DNA of 64,000 nucleotides. Origin: Thalassobaculum fulvum. GTDB lineage: Bacteria > Pseudomonadota > Alphaproteobacteria > Thalassobaculales > Thalassobaculaceae. The notes under the pieces are model-generated. The model was given only the letters and a program-made list of their open reading frames with translations, searched no databases and had not been told where the DNA came from. The stretch is taken from the NCBI RefSeq assembly GCF_014652915.1, contig NZ_BMZS01000003.1, positions 186,001 to 250,000 on the forward strand, in the 5' to 3' direction. Of this stretch, positions 51,828-59,582 are shown in pieces. The position numbers and the translations under genes are program-made. The stretch's first letter is position 1. The number at the start of each line of letters is the position of its first letter.

Positions 51828-52013
51828 ATGGCCGTTCCGAAGCGAAAGACCTCCCCGTCCAAGCGGGGTATGCGCCGGGCGCACGACCGGATCCAGTCCG
51901 ACGCCTATGTCGAGAGCCCGGATACCGGCGAGCTGCACCGACCGCACCACGTCGACCTGAAGACCGGCATGTACCGCGGTCGCCAGGTTCTGAAGGTCAA
52001 GGAGAAGTTCTGA
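51828..52013 (+). CDS. rpmF: 50S ribosomal protein L32
   Basis: A 61-residue ribosomal protein of the large subunit. [20 protein letters not shown] is the invariant L32 start, and [15 protein letters not shown] the C-terminal half. It lacks the four zinc cysteines, as is usual in alphaproteobacteria. GTGGAGT precedes the ATG. It has a clear own promoter and an intrinsic terminator. plsX, commonly next to rpmF, is not here. Confidence 0.97.
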   Translation: MAVPKRKTSPSKRGMRRAHDRIQSDAYVESPDTGELHRPHHVDLKTGMYRGRQVLKVKEKF

Positions 52014-52045
52014 GCGTCTTTCCGACGCCAGGAAGATCCGGCAGA

Positions 52046-52071
52046 CCCCCGCGCCTCGGCGCGGGGGTTTT
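52046..52071 (+). terminator. Intrinsic terminator of rpmF
   Basis: CCCCCGCGC / GCGCGGGGG stem (52046-52054 and 52059-52067) with a CTCG loop, followed by TTTTGCGTTT. Starts 32 bases after the rpmF stop. Confidence 0.88.
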
Positions 52072-52088
52072 GCGTTTCGGGGCTCGGC

Positions 52089-52778
52089 TCAGCCGTCGCC
52101 GGCCGGCTGGTCGCGGAGGTAGCGCAGCAGGGTCTTGCCGGCCTCCGATATGTGCCGGGTCAGCAGGTCGACCGCCGCCGCCTCGTCGCGCTGCCGGCAC
52201 GCCGCCAGCAGCGCCCGGTGCTCCCGGTGCGAGCGGTCGCGATAGTCGAGCGAGCCGGCCGTGAAGGTCAGGTAGCGGTCGGCGACGTCGCCCAGGGCCG
52301 CGATGTGCGCCAGCAGGCGCGGGCGGCCGCAGGGCACGTACAGCGTCGTGTGGAACGCCTTGTTCAGGGCGCCGAAATCCTGCATCCCCGCCGCCTCGGC
52401 CCGGTCCTGGATGCGCTCGGCCCGGTCGATCTGGGCGTTCGACAGCTCGGGAATCGCCCGCCGCAGGGCCAGGGTCTCGGCCGCCACCCGCATCTCGTAG
52501 ACCTCCTCGAGTTCGGCCGGGTCCAGCGGCGCCACGGCGGCGCCCTTGTGCGGCACCAACACCACCAGCCCCTCGCTCTCCAGCACCCGCAGGGCCTCGC
52601 GGACCGGCATCCGGCTGGTGGCGAACCGGTCGGCCAGCAGTTCCTGGCGCAATGGCTCGCCGGGCCTGAGCTCGCCGGAGACGATCTGCGCGCGCAGGGT
52701 CTCGACCAGGGCCGCCACCTGGTCGCCGGCCTTCGGTCGTGGCGTTCGCTGGATCGGCGTGGCGGGCGAGGACGGCAT
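52089..52778 (-). CDS. GntR-family (FadR/FCD) regulator
   Basis: A 229-residue transcription factor. The winged helix covers about 18-85 (VETLRAQIVSGELRPGEPL, RMPVREALRVLESEGLV). The FCD ligand domain has VYEMRVAAETLALR, LNKAFHTTLY and RSHREHRALL, with the metal-binding His pattern seen in this class. Start is ATG 52778; an upstream ATG at 52850 would run through the operator palindrome. It is divergent from the aminotransferase gene and likely controls that operon. Confidence 0.91.
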   Translation of the reverse strand: MPSSPATPIQRTPRPKAGDQVAALVETLRAQIVSGELRPGEPLRQELLADRFATSRMPVREALRVLESEGLVVLVPHKGAAVAPLDPAELEEVYEMRVAAETLALRRAIPELSNAQIDRAERIQDRAEAAGMQDFGALNKAFHTTLYVPCGRPRLLAHIAALGDVADRYLTFTAGSLDYRDRSHREHRALLAACRQRDEAAAVDLLTRHISEAGKTLLRYLRDQPAGDG

Positions 52779-52839
52779 CGGGGCTCCGGGACGCTTGGTG
52801 TTGAATCGCAGGATGGGACGTTGTATCCGTGCATTCAAG

Positions 52840-52851
52840 ATTGGATCCAAT
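52840..52851. promoter_or_regulatory. GntR operator palindrome
   Basis: ATTGGATCCAAT is a perfect 12-base palindrome, 61 bases before the GntR start and 12 before the aminotransferase ATG. It sits where a FadR-type regulator would block both directions. Confidence 0.6.
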
Positions 52852-52863
52852 TTGGAGAATCCG

Positions 52864-54027
52864 ATGACAGTTTCCCGCCTCGCTCATATCCCCGGGATCG
52901 GCGTCGACCGCATGGGCAACGCCGCCGACGCGGTCGGTGACGACCGGATGCTGCGCCTGGAGAACCTCGATACCGACATCCCGCCGCCGCCCGAGGCGGT
53001 CGCTGCGACGGTCGCGGCGGTCACCCGCGACGCCGCCAACAGCTACCTGCCGTTCCTGGGAATCGCGTCGCTGCGGCAGGCGGCGGCGGCCCGGCTGTCG
53101 GCGGATACCGGCGTCGCCTACGACTGGGAGAGCCAGTGCGTGATCTCGGCCGGCGGGCTCTCCGGGATCCTCAACGTGCTGCTGGCGATCCTGGAGCCGG
53201 GCGACGAGGTGGTGATCACCGATCCCGCCTATGCCGGGCTGCTCAACCGGATCCGGCTGGCCGGCGGGGTGCCCCGGCTGGTGCCGCTGCGGGTCGTCGA
53301 CGGCGGCTGGCGGCTCGACCTGGACAGGCTGCGCGATGCCGCCTCCGACCGCACCAGGGCGGTGCTGACCATGAGCCCGTCGATGCCGAGCGGCGTGGTC
53401 CACACCCCTGAGGAGTGGCAGGCGATCGCCGAGCTGGTCCAGCGCACCGGCGCCTGGGTGCTGAACGACGCCGCCATGGAGCGGATCCTGTACACCGACC
53501 GCCCGGTCATCCATCCGGCCGCGCTGGACGGGCTGGCGGAGCGCACGGTCACCGTCGGCTGCGTGTCGAAGGAGTACCGGATGATCGGCTGGCGGGTCGG
53601 CTGGATCGTCGGGCCGAAGCCGCTGATGAACGACGTCGGGCTGGTCGGGCTGACCAACGTGGTCTGCCAGGTCGGCATCGCCATGCCGGGGGCGGCGGCG
53701 GCGCTGACGGCGACCGACGACGGGGTCGCCGCGGCCACCCGGGAGTGGCGGCGCCGGCGCGACGTGATCCTGTCGGAGATGGCGGACCTGCCGGTGGTCA
53801 GGCCGGACGGCGGCTGGTCGCTGCTGATCGACACCGCGGCGCTTGGCATGGCGCCGGCCGACGCCTCGGCCCGGCTGTTCGACAAGGGCCGGATCGCCGC
53901 CACCCCGATGACCGGCTGGGGCGCCGACGACCAGGCCGGCCGCTACCTGCGCTTCGTGTTCGCCAACGAGCCGGTCGAGCGCCTGACCGGGATCCGCGAG
54001 CGGGTGCGCGCCGCCTGGGGGCTGTGA
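52864..54027 (+). CDS. PLP-dependent class I/II aminotransferase
   Basis: A 387-residue fold-type I aminotransferase. SYLPFLGIASLRQAAAARLS is the N-terminal substrate region, DPAYAGLLNRI and MSPSMPSGVVHTPEEW hold the PLP contacts, and the PLP lysine is in GCVSKEYRMIGWRVGWIVG. SMPSG replaces the usual NPxNP loop. It would exchange the amino group of an amino acid with a keto acid; the specific substrate is unknown. GGAGAA precedes the ATG. Its stop overlaps the dipeptidase start by one base. Confidence 0.91.
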   Translation: MTVSRLAHIPGIGVDRMGNAADAVGDDRMLRLENLDTDIPPPPEAVAATVAAVTRDAANSYLPFLGIASLRQAAAARLSADTGVAYDWESQCVISAGGLSGILNVLLAILEPGDEVVITDPAYAGLLNRIRLAGGVPRLVPLRVVDGGWRLDLDRLRDAASDRTRAVLTMSPSMPSGVVHTPEEWQAIAELVQRTGAWVLNDAAMERILYTDRPVIHPAALDGLAERTVTVGCVSKEYRMIGWRVGWIVGPKPLMNDVGLVGLTNVVCQVGIAMPGAAAALTATDDGVAAATREWRRRRDVILSEMADLPVVRPDGGWSLLIDTAALGMAPADASARLFDKGRIAATPMTGWGADDQAGRYLRFVFANEPVERLTGIRERVRAAWGL

Positions 54028-55040
54028 TGCCGGGTGGGATGGCGGGCGCGATGCCGCAGTGGCGGGCCACGCGGCCGGCGCTCGCCGAGGTGGCGGTGTG
54101 CGACGGGCTGCTGCCGTGGACCCGACAATTCCTGCCGCCGGGCTCCGACCTGGGCGCTTATCTCGCTCGGATGCACCGGGCCGGCTACGACCACGTCTCG
54201 CTGACCGCGGCGGCTGCGACGGAGGACGCGGCGCAGGCGCTGTCGACCCTCGGCTGGCTGCGGGCGCAGCTGCGGTCGGCGGATATCCCGGTTGCCCACG
54301 ACCGCGACGGCATCGAGGCGGCACGCGCGGCCGGCCGGCTGTCGGTGTCGTTCCATTTCCAGACCGCGACCCCGTTCCTCGGCGACCTCGATCTGGTCGA
54401 CGCCTTCGCCGAGGCCGGCATCCGGCGGGCGATCCTCGCCTACAACGCGGCCAACGCCTTCGCCGACGGTTGCCACGAGCCGCGGAACGCCGGCCTGTCG
54501 GCCGCCGGGAGACGGCTGGTCGAGCGGATGGACCGGGCCGGCATGCGGGTCGACCTCAGCCACTGCGGCGAGCGCACGACCTTCGACGTGATGGCGCTGG
54601 GGCTGGGCCGTCCGCCGCTGTTCTCGCACTCCAACGCCCGCGCGCTGTTCGACCACGAGCGGAACGTCACCGACGAACAGCTGCGTCGGATCGCCGAGTG
54701 CGGCGGCTATGTCGGCATCAACGGCGTCGGCTTCTTCCTGGGGGCCGCGGGCGACCACATCCCGGCCGCGATGGCGCGGCACGCCGCGCACGTCGCCGGC
54801 ATCGTCGGGGCCGACCGGGTCGGGCTCGGCATCGACTTCATGTACCTGGACGGCAGCGACTACGGCTTCTTCCACGGCAGCCGGGCGACCTGGCCGCGCG
54901 GCTATCCCGAGCCGCCCTGGAGCTTCCTGCAGCCGGAACAGCTCGGCGCGCTGGTCGCCGAGTTGGAGGGCGTCGGCTTCGCCGGGACCGAGATCGCCGG
55001 GATTCTCGGCGGCAACTACCTGACCCACGTCGCCGGCTGA
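54027..55040 (+). CDS. M19 dipeptidase-like protein
   Basis: A 337-residue M19 (renal dipeptidase) family protein. RVDLSHCGERTTFDVM, LFSHSNARALFDHERNVTD and GLGIDFMYLDG are the later metal-site and substrate blocks. The N-terminal HxD of the family is not present (CDGLLPWTRQF instead) and the bridging glutamate region reads FHFQTATPFLG. These changes occur in a subgroup of unknown specificity, so dipeptide cleavage is not certain. The start ATG overlaps the aminotransferase stop (TGATG). The pair suggests use of a small peptide or amino-acid conjugate. Confidence 0.87.
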   Translation: MPGGMAGAMPQWRATRPALAEVAVCDGLLPWTRQFLPPGSDLGAYLARMHRAGYDHVSLTAAAATEDAAQALSTLGWLRAQLRSADIPVAHDRDGIEAARAAGRLSVSFHFQTATPFLGDLDLVDAFAEAGIRRAILAYNAANAFADGCHEPRNAGLSAAGRRLVERMDRAGMRVDLSHCGERTTFDVMALGLGRPPLFSHSNARALFDHERNVTDEQLRRIAECGGYVGINGVGFFLGAAGDHIPAAMARHAAHVAGIVGADRVGLGIDFMYLDGSDYGFFHGSRATWPRGYPEPPWSFLQPEQLGALVAELEGVGFAGTEIAGILGGNYLTHVAG

Positions 55041-55055
55041 TAGCATCGGCCCGAA

Positions 55056-55100
55056 CGGCGAGAGCAGTACCGGCGAGAGCAGGATCGGCGAGGGCAGGGC
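55056..55100 (+). repeat. Three 15-base direct repeats before the MBL gene
   Basis: CGGCGAGAGCAGTAC, CGGCGAGAGCAGGAT and CGGCGAGGGCAGGGC stand head to tail at 55056-55070, 55071-55085 and 55086-55100. The last one carries the purine-rich ribosome site just before the ATG at 55102, and each copy could offer a Shine-Dalgarno-like site. Confidence 0.75.
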
Positions 55101-55101
55101 C

Positions 55102-55833
55102 ATGCAGGAACGCGACGACGGGGTGATCCGGGTCGAGGACCACGGCGACGGCATCTGGCGGATCGAGGAGCTGTACGCCCACCCGTACTGCCGCGGCGCG
55201 ATCTGGGTGGTCGACGGTGCCGACCGCCGGCTGGTGCTCGACGCCGGCTGGGGGCTGGTGCCGCTGCGAGACCATGTGCCGGAACTGTTCGCCCGGCCGA
55301 TCGTGGCGGTCGCCAGCCATACGCATTTCGACCATGTCGGCGGCCTCGGCCAGTTCGCCGACCGGCTGGTCCATCCGCTGGAGGCGCCGGTGCTGGCGGA
55401 CCCGACGCCCGAGGCGGTGCAGAGCTGGCCGTTCCTGCAAGACTACGACGCGCTCGTCTTCGACCCGGTGCCGGGCGGCTTCGACGGCGCGGCCTGGCGG
55501 CTGGCGCCGATGCCGGCAACCTCGACGGTCGACGAGGGCGACCGGATCGAGCTCGGCGGTCGGACGCTGACCGTCATGCACACGCCGGGGCATTCGCCGG
55601 GCCATCTCTGCCTGTTCGAGGAGGCCACCGGCTTCCTGTTCGCGGCCGACGCGATCTATGACGGCGAGCTGTTCGACACCGTGCCGGGCGCGTCGATCCC
55701 GGCGCTGCTCGAGACTCATGCCCGGCTCGCTGCGCTGCCGGCGACGCGGGTGTTTCCCAGCCATTTCGGGGTCTTCGACCGGGCGAGGCTGCTCGGGCTG
55801 GCGGCCGACTACCGGCGGGCGAAGGGGGCGTGA
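55102..55833 (+). CDS. MBL-fold metallohydrolase, glyoxalase II-like
   Basis: A 243-residue metallo-beta-lactamase fold hydrolase. VASHTHFDHVGGL is the HxHxDH motif. HTPGHSPGHLCLFEEATG is the second-metal and product region, FAADAIYDGELFD the bridging Asp region, and FPSHFGVFD the last ligand. This pattern resembles glyoxalase II-like enzymes. It lies 61 bases after the dipeptidase-like gene and probably belongs to the same GntR-controlled unit. Substrate unknown. Confidence 0.89.
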   Translation: MQERDDGVIRVEDHGDGIWRIEELYAHPYCRGAIWVVDGADRRLVLDAGWGLVPLRDHVPELFARPIVAVASHTHFDHVGGLGQFADRLVHPLEAPVLADPTPEAVQSWPFLQDYDALVFDPVPGGFDGAAWRLAPMPATSTVDEGDRIELGGRTLTVMHTPGHSPGHLCLFEEATGFLFAADAIYDGELFDTVPGASIPALLETHARLAALPATRVFPSHFGVFDRARLLGLAADYRRAKGA

Positions 55834-55939
55834 CACCTCGCTGCCGGTGGGGGGTCCGATCGGGGATGCATGCCTTCCGGTCGCGGGAGTAGTCTCTCGC
55901 AAATGGCGGCACGGGCCGCGCTTACCGAGGAGACGACCC

Positions 55940-56833
55940 ATGACCACGCATGCACCGAAGCTGCGGGCTCTGTTGACGCGGCCGGGCCTGACGGTGGTCC
56001 CGAGCTGCTTCGACGCGATGTCGGCAAAACTGATCGAGCGCGCCGGCTTCGAAGTCGCCTTCATGAGCGGTTATGCCGTCTCGGCCACCCAGCTGGCGTT
56101 GCCGGACGCCGGCCTGATCTCGTTCGAGGAGATGGCCGGGCAGGGGCGGCGGATCTGCGAGGCCGTCCGCATCCCGGTGATCGGCGACGCCGACACCGGG
56201 TTCGGCAACCCGGTCAACGTGAAGCGGACCGTGCACGGCTATCACCGGGCCGGATTCGCCTGCGCGATGATCGAGGATCAGGTCTATCCGAAGCGCTGCG
56301 GCTTCGCCCACGGGCTGGCGGTCGTCGACCGGCAGGAGGCGCTGACGCGGCTGCGCGCCGCCCTCGACGCCCGGGCCGAGATCAAGGCGGCCGGCGGCGA
56401 CATCCTGGTGATCGGCCGGACCGACAGCCGCGGTCCCGAGGGGCTGGACGAGGCGTTGTGGCGGGCCGAGGCGTTCGCCGACCTGGGGGCCGACATCGTG
56501 TATTTCGAGGGACCGCAGGCCGAGTCGGAGATGGCCGAACTGAACCGGCGGGTTTCCGTGCCGACCATGCTGGCCCAGGTCGAGAAGGCCGACCGGCCGC
56601 TGCTGTCGCCCAAGCAGGCCGAGGCGCTCGGCTACGATCTCGCGCTGTTCGGCCTGACCCTCCTGAACGCCTCGATCCGGGCGATGCGGGACGCCCTGGC
56701 GCTGATGGCAGGCGGCGATCATCCCGGCGCGGACCGGCTGATGCCGTTCGAGGAGCTCTACGAGACCGTCGGATTCGAGAGCTACTATGCGGAGGAGCGA
56801 CGTTACGTAGCGGGCGGTGAGCGGCCGGCCTGA
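55940..56833 (+). CDS. Isocitrate lyase/PEP mutase superfamily lyase
   Basis: A 297-residue TIM-barrel enzyme of the isocitrate lyase / PEP mutase superfamily. The metal motif is IGDADTGFGNPVNV. The catalytic loop reads EDQVYPKRCGFAHG; the KRCG cysteine marks the lyase branch (methylisocitrate or 2,3-dimethylmalate lyase, oxaloacetate decarboxylase), not PEP mutase. So a C-C cleavage of a 2-hydroxy or 2-oxo diacid is expected. ATG 55940 follows GAGGAGACG. It appears monocistronic. Confidence 0.88.
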   Translation: MTTHAPKLRALLTRPGLTVVPSCFDAMSAKLIERAGFEVAFMSGYAVSATQLALPDAGLISFEEMAGQGRRICEAVRIPVIGDADTGFGNPVNVKRTVHGYHRAGFACAMIEDQVYPKRCGFAHGLAVVDRQEALTRLRAALDARAEIKAAGGDILVIGRTDSRGPEGLDEALWRAEAFADLGADIVYFEGPQAESEMAELNRRVSVPTMLAQVEKADRPLLSPKQAEALGYDLALFGLTLLNASIRAMRDALALMAGGDHPGADRLMPFEELYETVGFESYYAEERRYVAGGERPA

Positions 56834-56884
56834 AGGCCGTAATGACGGTCGTGTGATAGGATCGTGGACGGGAACAACCGGAGC

Positions 56885-56904
56885 TAGGTAATATAATACC
56901 GTAG
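56885..56904 (+). promoter_or_regulatory. Promoter -10 with overlapping dyad upstream of the XRE gene
   Basis: TATAAT at 56892-56897 is a perfect -10 box. It sits inside a dyad CTAGGTA...TACCGTAG (56884-56904, one extra base in the right arm). No good -35 is seen at 16-18 bases. A self-regulated operator over the -10 would suit the adjacent XRE gene, whose ATG is 52 bases on. Confidence 0.45.
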
Positions 56905-56949
56905 TTTGCTCGTCTGGTCGATGGGAGGCGGGCGAGAGCGGGAAGGCGG

Positions 56950-57624
56950 ATGGGCTGGCACGACGAGAACTACCCGACCGGCTTGGCATTGCGCCAGTTC
57001 CGCCGGGAACGTGGGCTGTCGCAGGAAGCGGTGGCGGCGGCGCTGGGCGTCAACCAGTCGATGATCTCCAAGTGGGAGAGCGGCCGCGAACGGCCGAGCC
57101 TCGCGAACGAGCGGTCGATCTGGAAGCTCATCGGCGAGAAACCGATCGCCGAGCGGCTGGAGGGACTCGTCGAGGCGATCGTCTCGATGCCCATGAGCGT
57201 CGCGCTGTTCGACGGTTCCGGCCGGCTGGTCGCCGAGAGCCCGGTTCGGGCCGCTTGGACGGGAGGGGCCGGAATCCGCGACCTGCTGACCGCGCAGGAC
57301 CACGCGAACTTCGCCCGATTCGGCGGGCTCGAAACGGTGCTGTCGCGCCCGGGGTTGAGCTTTTCCTACCATCGCCGGCGCGTGTACACCGGCGAGCATA
57401 CGATCATCTCCGGCCAGAACATCCAGCTCGGGCGGGTGGTCCTGCACTACGTCAGCGCCGCGACCCTGCCGACGGTCTCCGCGACGGTCTGCGAGGGCTG
57501 CGACGGGTACGGGGAGCACGCGGTACGGCAGCCCGCCCCCTGCGTGTCGTGCGGCGGCTTCGGGTACCGGCACGGATCTGCATCGGCGGGGCCCGGCGGT
57601 CGAGGGCACGGGCAGGGCTGGTAG
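56950..57624 (+). CDS. XRE-family HTH protein with DnaJ-like zinc motif
   Basis: A 224-residue DNA-binding protein. The Cro/CI-type HTH is at about 12-60 (LRQFRRERGLSQEAVAAALG, QSMISKWESGRERPS). Residues 75-175 may form a PAS-like domain (SVALFDGSGRLVAESPV). Near the C-terminus are two CxxCxGxG motifs, CEGCDGYG (181-188) and CVSCGGFG (198-205), as in the DnaJ zinc-finger. Zinc binding is likely. HTH plus one DnaJ-type zinc pair is an unusual arrangement; a redox or metal sensor is a guess. A GGGAGGCGGGCGAGAG run precedes the ATG. Confidence 0.85.
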   Translation: MGWHDENYPTGLALRQFRRERGLSQEAVAAALGVNQSMISKWESGRERPSLANERSIWKLIGEKPIAERLEGLVEAIVSMPMSVALFDGSGRLVAESPVRAAWTGGAGIRDLLTAQDHANFARFGGLETVLSRPGLSFSYHRRRVYTGEHTIISGQNIQLGRVVLHYVSAATLPTVSATVCEGCDGYGEHAVRQPAPCVSCGGFGYRHGSASAGPGGRGHGQGW

Positions 57625-57669
57625 TCGGAGGCCCCGCCACGTGCCCCGGTCGGGCCGTCCGCCCGCCGC

Positions 57670-58806
57670 TTACGGCGCTCCGCCGACGAGTTCGGCGATC
57701 TCGGCGTCCGGGATCCCCAGCCGCCGCGCGGTGTCGAGGATGTCGGACCAGGCCTCTTCCGCCAGCGGCAGACCGCCGGCGGTACGCTCGGCCAGGGTCG
57801 CGCGCTCCTTCTCGCCGGGGACCAGGACCTTGCCGCCGGGCTCGGTCGGGGTCGCGGACTTCACGAACTCGACGTAGCTCTTCACCTCGTCGGCGAAGGC
57901 GTTGCCGGTATCGAACGCCGCGACGTCGACGTAGAACGAGAACATGCCGTTGCAGAACCGCCGCCGGTTCGGCTCGCCGAGCGCGCCGGCGGTCCCCGAG
58001 CCGCCGAGCGCCCCCGCCATCATCTCCATCAGGAAGTTCAGGCCCGAGCCCTTGTGGTCGCCGAACGCCCGGAGCGCACCGGGACCGTTGTTCGGGTCGG
58101 GATAGCCGCCCGGCGGCACCTCGCCGTACAGCGGCTCGGGGTCGTTGGTCAGGGAGCCGTCGGCGTTGACCAGGGAGCCGGGCGGCAGTGCCTTGCCGCC
58201 CTTGTAGGCGACCAGGGCCTTGCCCTCGGCCACCAGCGAGGTGGCGAAGTCGAGGATGATCGGCTCGCCGCCGGCGACCGGGATGCCGGCGCAGAACGGC
58301 GAGGTACCCATCCGCCGACTGATCGCGCCGAACGGGGCGACGATCAGCGAGCCGCGGACGTTGACCATGTGGATCGAGACGACGTCGTGGGCGGCGACCC
58401 GCTCGGCCCAGTCGCCGATCCGCCCCAGGTGTCCGGAATTGCGCAGCGCCGTGACGGCGACGCCGTGCTCCTTGGCCTTGGCGATGCCGACGTCGACGGT
58501 CTGCTCGCCGATCGACTGGCCGAAGCCGTAGTTGCCGTCGATGATCGCGAAGCTGGGCTGGTCGAGGATCATCGAGATCGTCTGGTTCGGCACCTGGCGG
58601 CCGGTCTCGGCCCATTCGACGTAGCGCGGGATGCGGATCACCCCGTGGCTGTCGTGGCCTCGCAGATTGGCCCCGGTGAGTCGCCGGGCGATCCGGTCGG
58701 CCTCCTCCGCGGAGCAGCCGGCCCGCGTGAAGATCGCCCGGCCCAGCGCCTCCATGGCGGCCGGCGGCACGAACGCCTGGCCGCCCGCATGACGGACTCC
58801 GCTCAT
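57670..58806 (-). CDS. Ldh2/Mdh-type NAD(P)-dependent dehydrogenase
   Basis: A 378-residue member of the malate/L-lactate dehydrogenase family unrelated to classical LDH, acting on 2-hydroxy acids such as malate, lactate, sulfolactate or 2,3-diketogulonate. NLRGHDSHGVIRIPRYVEW holds the catalytic His, ALRNSGHLGRIGDWAE the second signature, and FGDHKGSGLNFLMEMMAGAL the last. It is the fourth gene of a minus-strand operon and its ATG overlaps the aldolase stop (ATGA). Confidence 0.91.
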   Translation of the reverse strand: MSGVRHAGGQAFVPPAAMEALGRAIFTRAGCSAEEADRIARRLTGANLRGHDSHGVIRIPRYVEWAETGRQVPNQTISMILDQPSFAIIDGNYGFGQSIGEQTVDVGIAKAKEHGVAVTALRNSGHLGRIGDWAERVAAHDVVSIHMVNVRGSLIVAPFGAISRRMGTSPFCAGIPVAGGEPIILDFATSLVAEGKALVAYKGGKALPPGSLVNADGSLTNDPEPLYGEVPPGGYPDPNNGPGALRAFGDHKGSGLNFLMEMMAGALGGSGTAGALGEPNRRRFCNGMFSFYVDVAAFDTGNAFADEVKSYVEFVKSATPTEPGGKVLVPGEKERATLAERTAGGLPLAEEAWSDILDTARRLGIPDAEIAELVGGAP

Positions 58807-59570
58807 TGCCCGGCCTCGAGATCGCGGAACGTCTTGACGTCGCCGGCCACGCCCGAAATGAACAGCCGGACGTCCGAGCTGAGGGTCGTGAAGTCGAAGC
58901 CCTTCTCGATCATCTTGCGCATGTAGGTCGGCGTCAGGCAGTGGATGCCGGCCTTGATCCCCGCCTTCTTGGCGGCGGCCAGGGCCTTGTCGATGTTCGC
59001 GATCACCTCGGGGTCGGTCGGGTCCATCCCCGGGCTCTTGCCCATGGAGACGGCGAGGTCGCTCGGACCGACATAGATGCCGCTCAACCCGGGGGTGCTG
59101 CAGATCGCGTCGGCGTTGCCGACGGCCTGCACGGTTTCGATCATCGCCATCGAGATGATGGTCCTGTTGGCCTCGCCGAAATAGTTCGGATGCAGCAGCC
59201 CGGCCCGGGTCGGCCCGGTCGAGCGGTAGCCGTCGGGATGGTACAGGCAGGCGCCGACGAAGCGCTTGGCGTCCTCGGCCGTGTTGATCATCGGGCAGAT
59301 GATCCCGAGCGCACCGGCGTCCAGCAGCTTCATGATGATGCCGGGCTCGTTCCACGGAACCCGGGCCAGCGGCGTGCGCCCGTAGCCCTGGACCGCCTGG
59401 AACAGGGTCAGCGCGGTCTGGTAGTCGACGAGGCCGTGCTGGAGGTCGACGGTCAGGCTGTCGAAGTCCTGCATCGCCATGAACTCGGCGGTCACGGTCG
59501 ACGGGATCGAGAGCCAGCCGTTCAGCGCGCCCTTGTTCTCACCCCAGACCTTGTGCAGTCGGCTTTCCAT
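58803..59570 (-). CDS. HpcH/HpaI-family aldolase
   Basis: A 255-residue metal-dependent class II aldolase that splits 2-keto-3-deoxy acids to pyruvate and an aldehyde. FDSLTVDLQHGLVDYQTAL holds the base region, ARVPWNEPGIIMKLLDAGALGIICP the substrate loop, and ETVQAVGNADAI with LSGIYVGPSDLAVSMG the metal site. The related YfaU enzyme acts on 2-keto-3-deoxyrhamnonate. Twelve bases separate it from the upstream dehydrogenase gene. Confidence 0.92.
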   Translation of the reverse strand: MESRLHKVWGENKGALNGWLSIPSTVTAEFMAMQDFDSLTVDLQHGLVDYQTALTLFQAVQGYGRTPLARVPWNEPGIIMKLLDAGALGIICPMINTAEDAKRFVGACLYHPDGYRSTGPTRAGLLHPNYFGEANRTIISMAMIETVQAVGNADAICSTPGLSGIYVGPSDLAVSMGKSPGMDPTDPEVIANIDKALAAAKKAGIKAGIHCLTPTYMRKMIEKGFDFTTLSSDVRLFISGVAGDVKTFRDLEAGQ

Positions 59571-59582
59571 GAGCGTTTCCTC

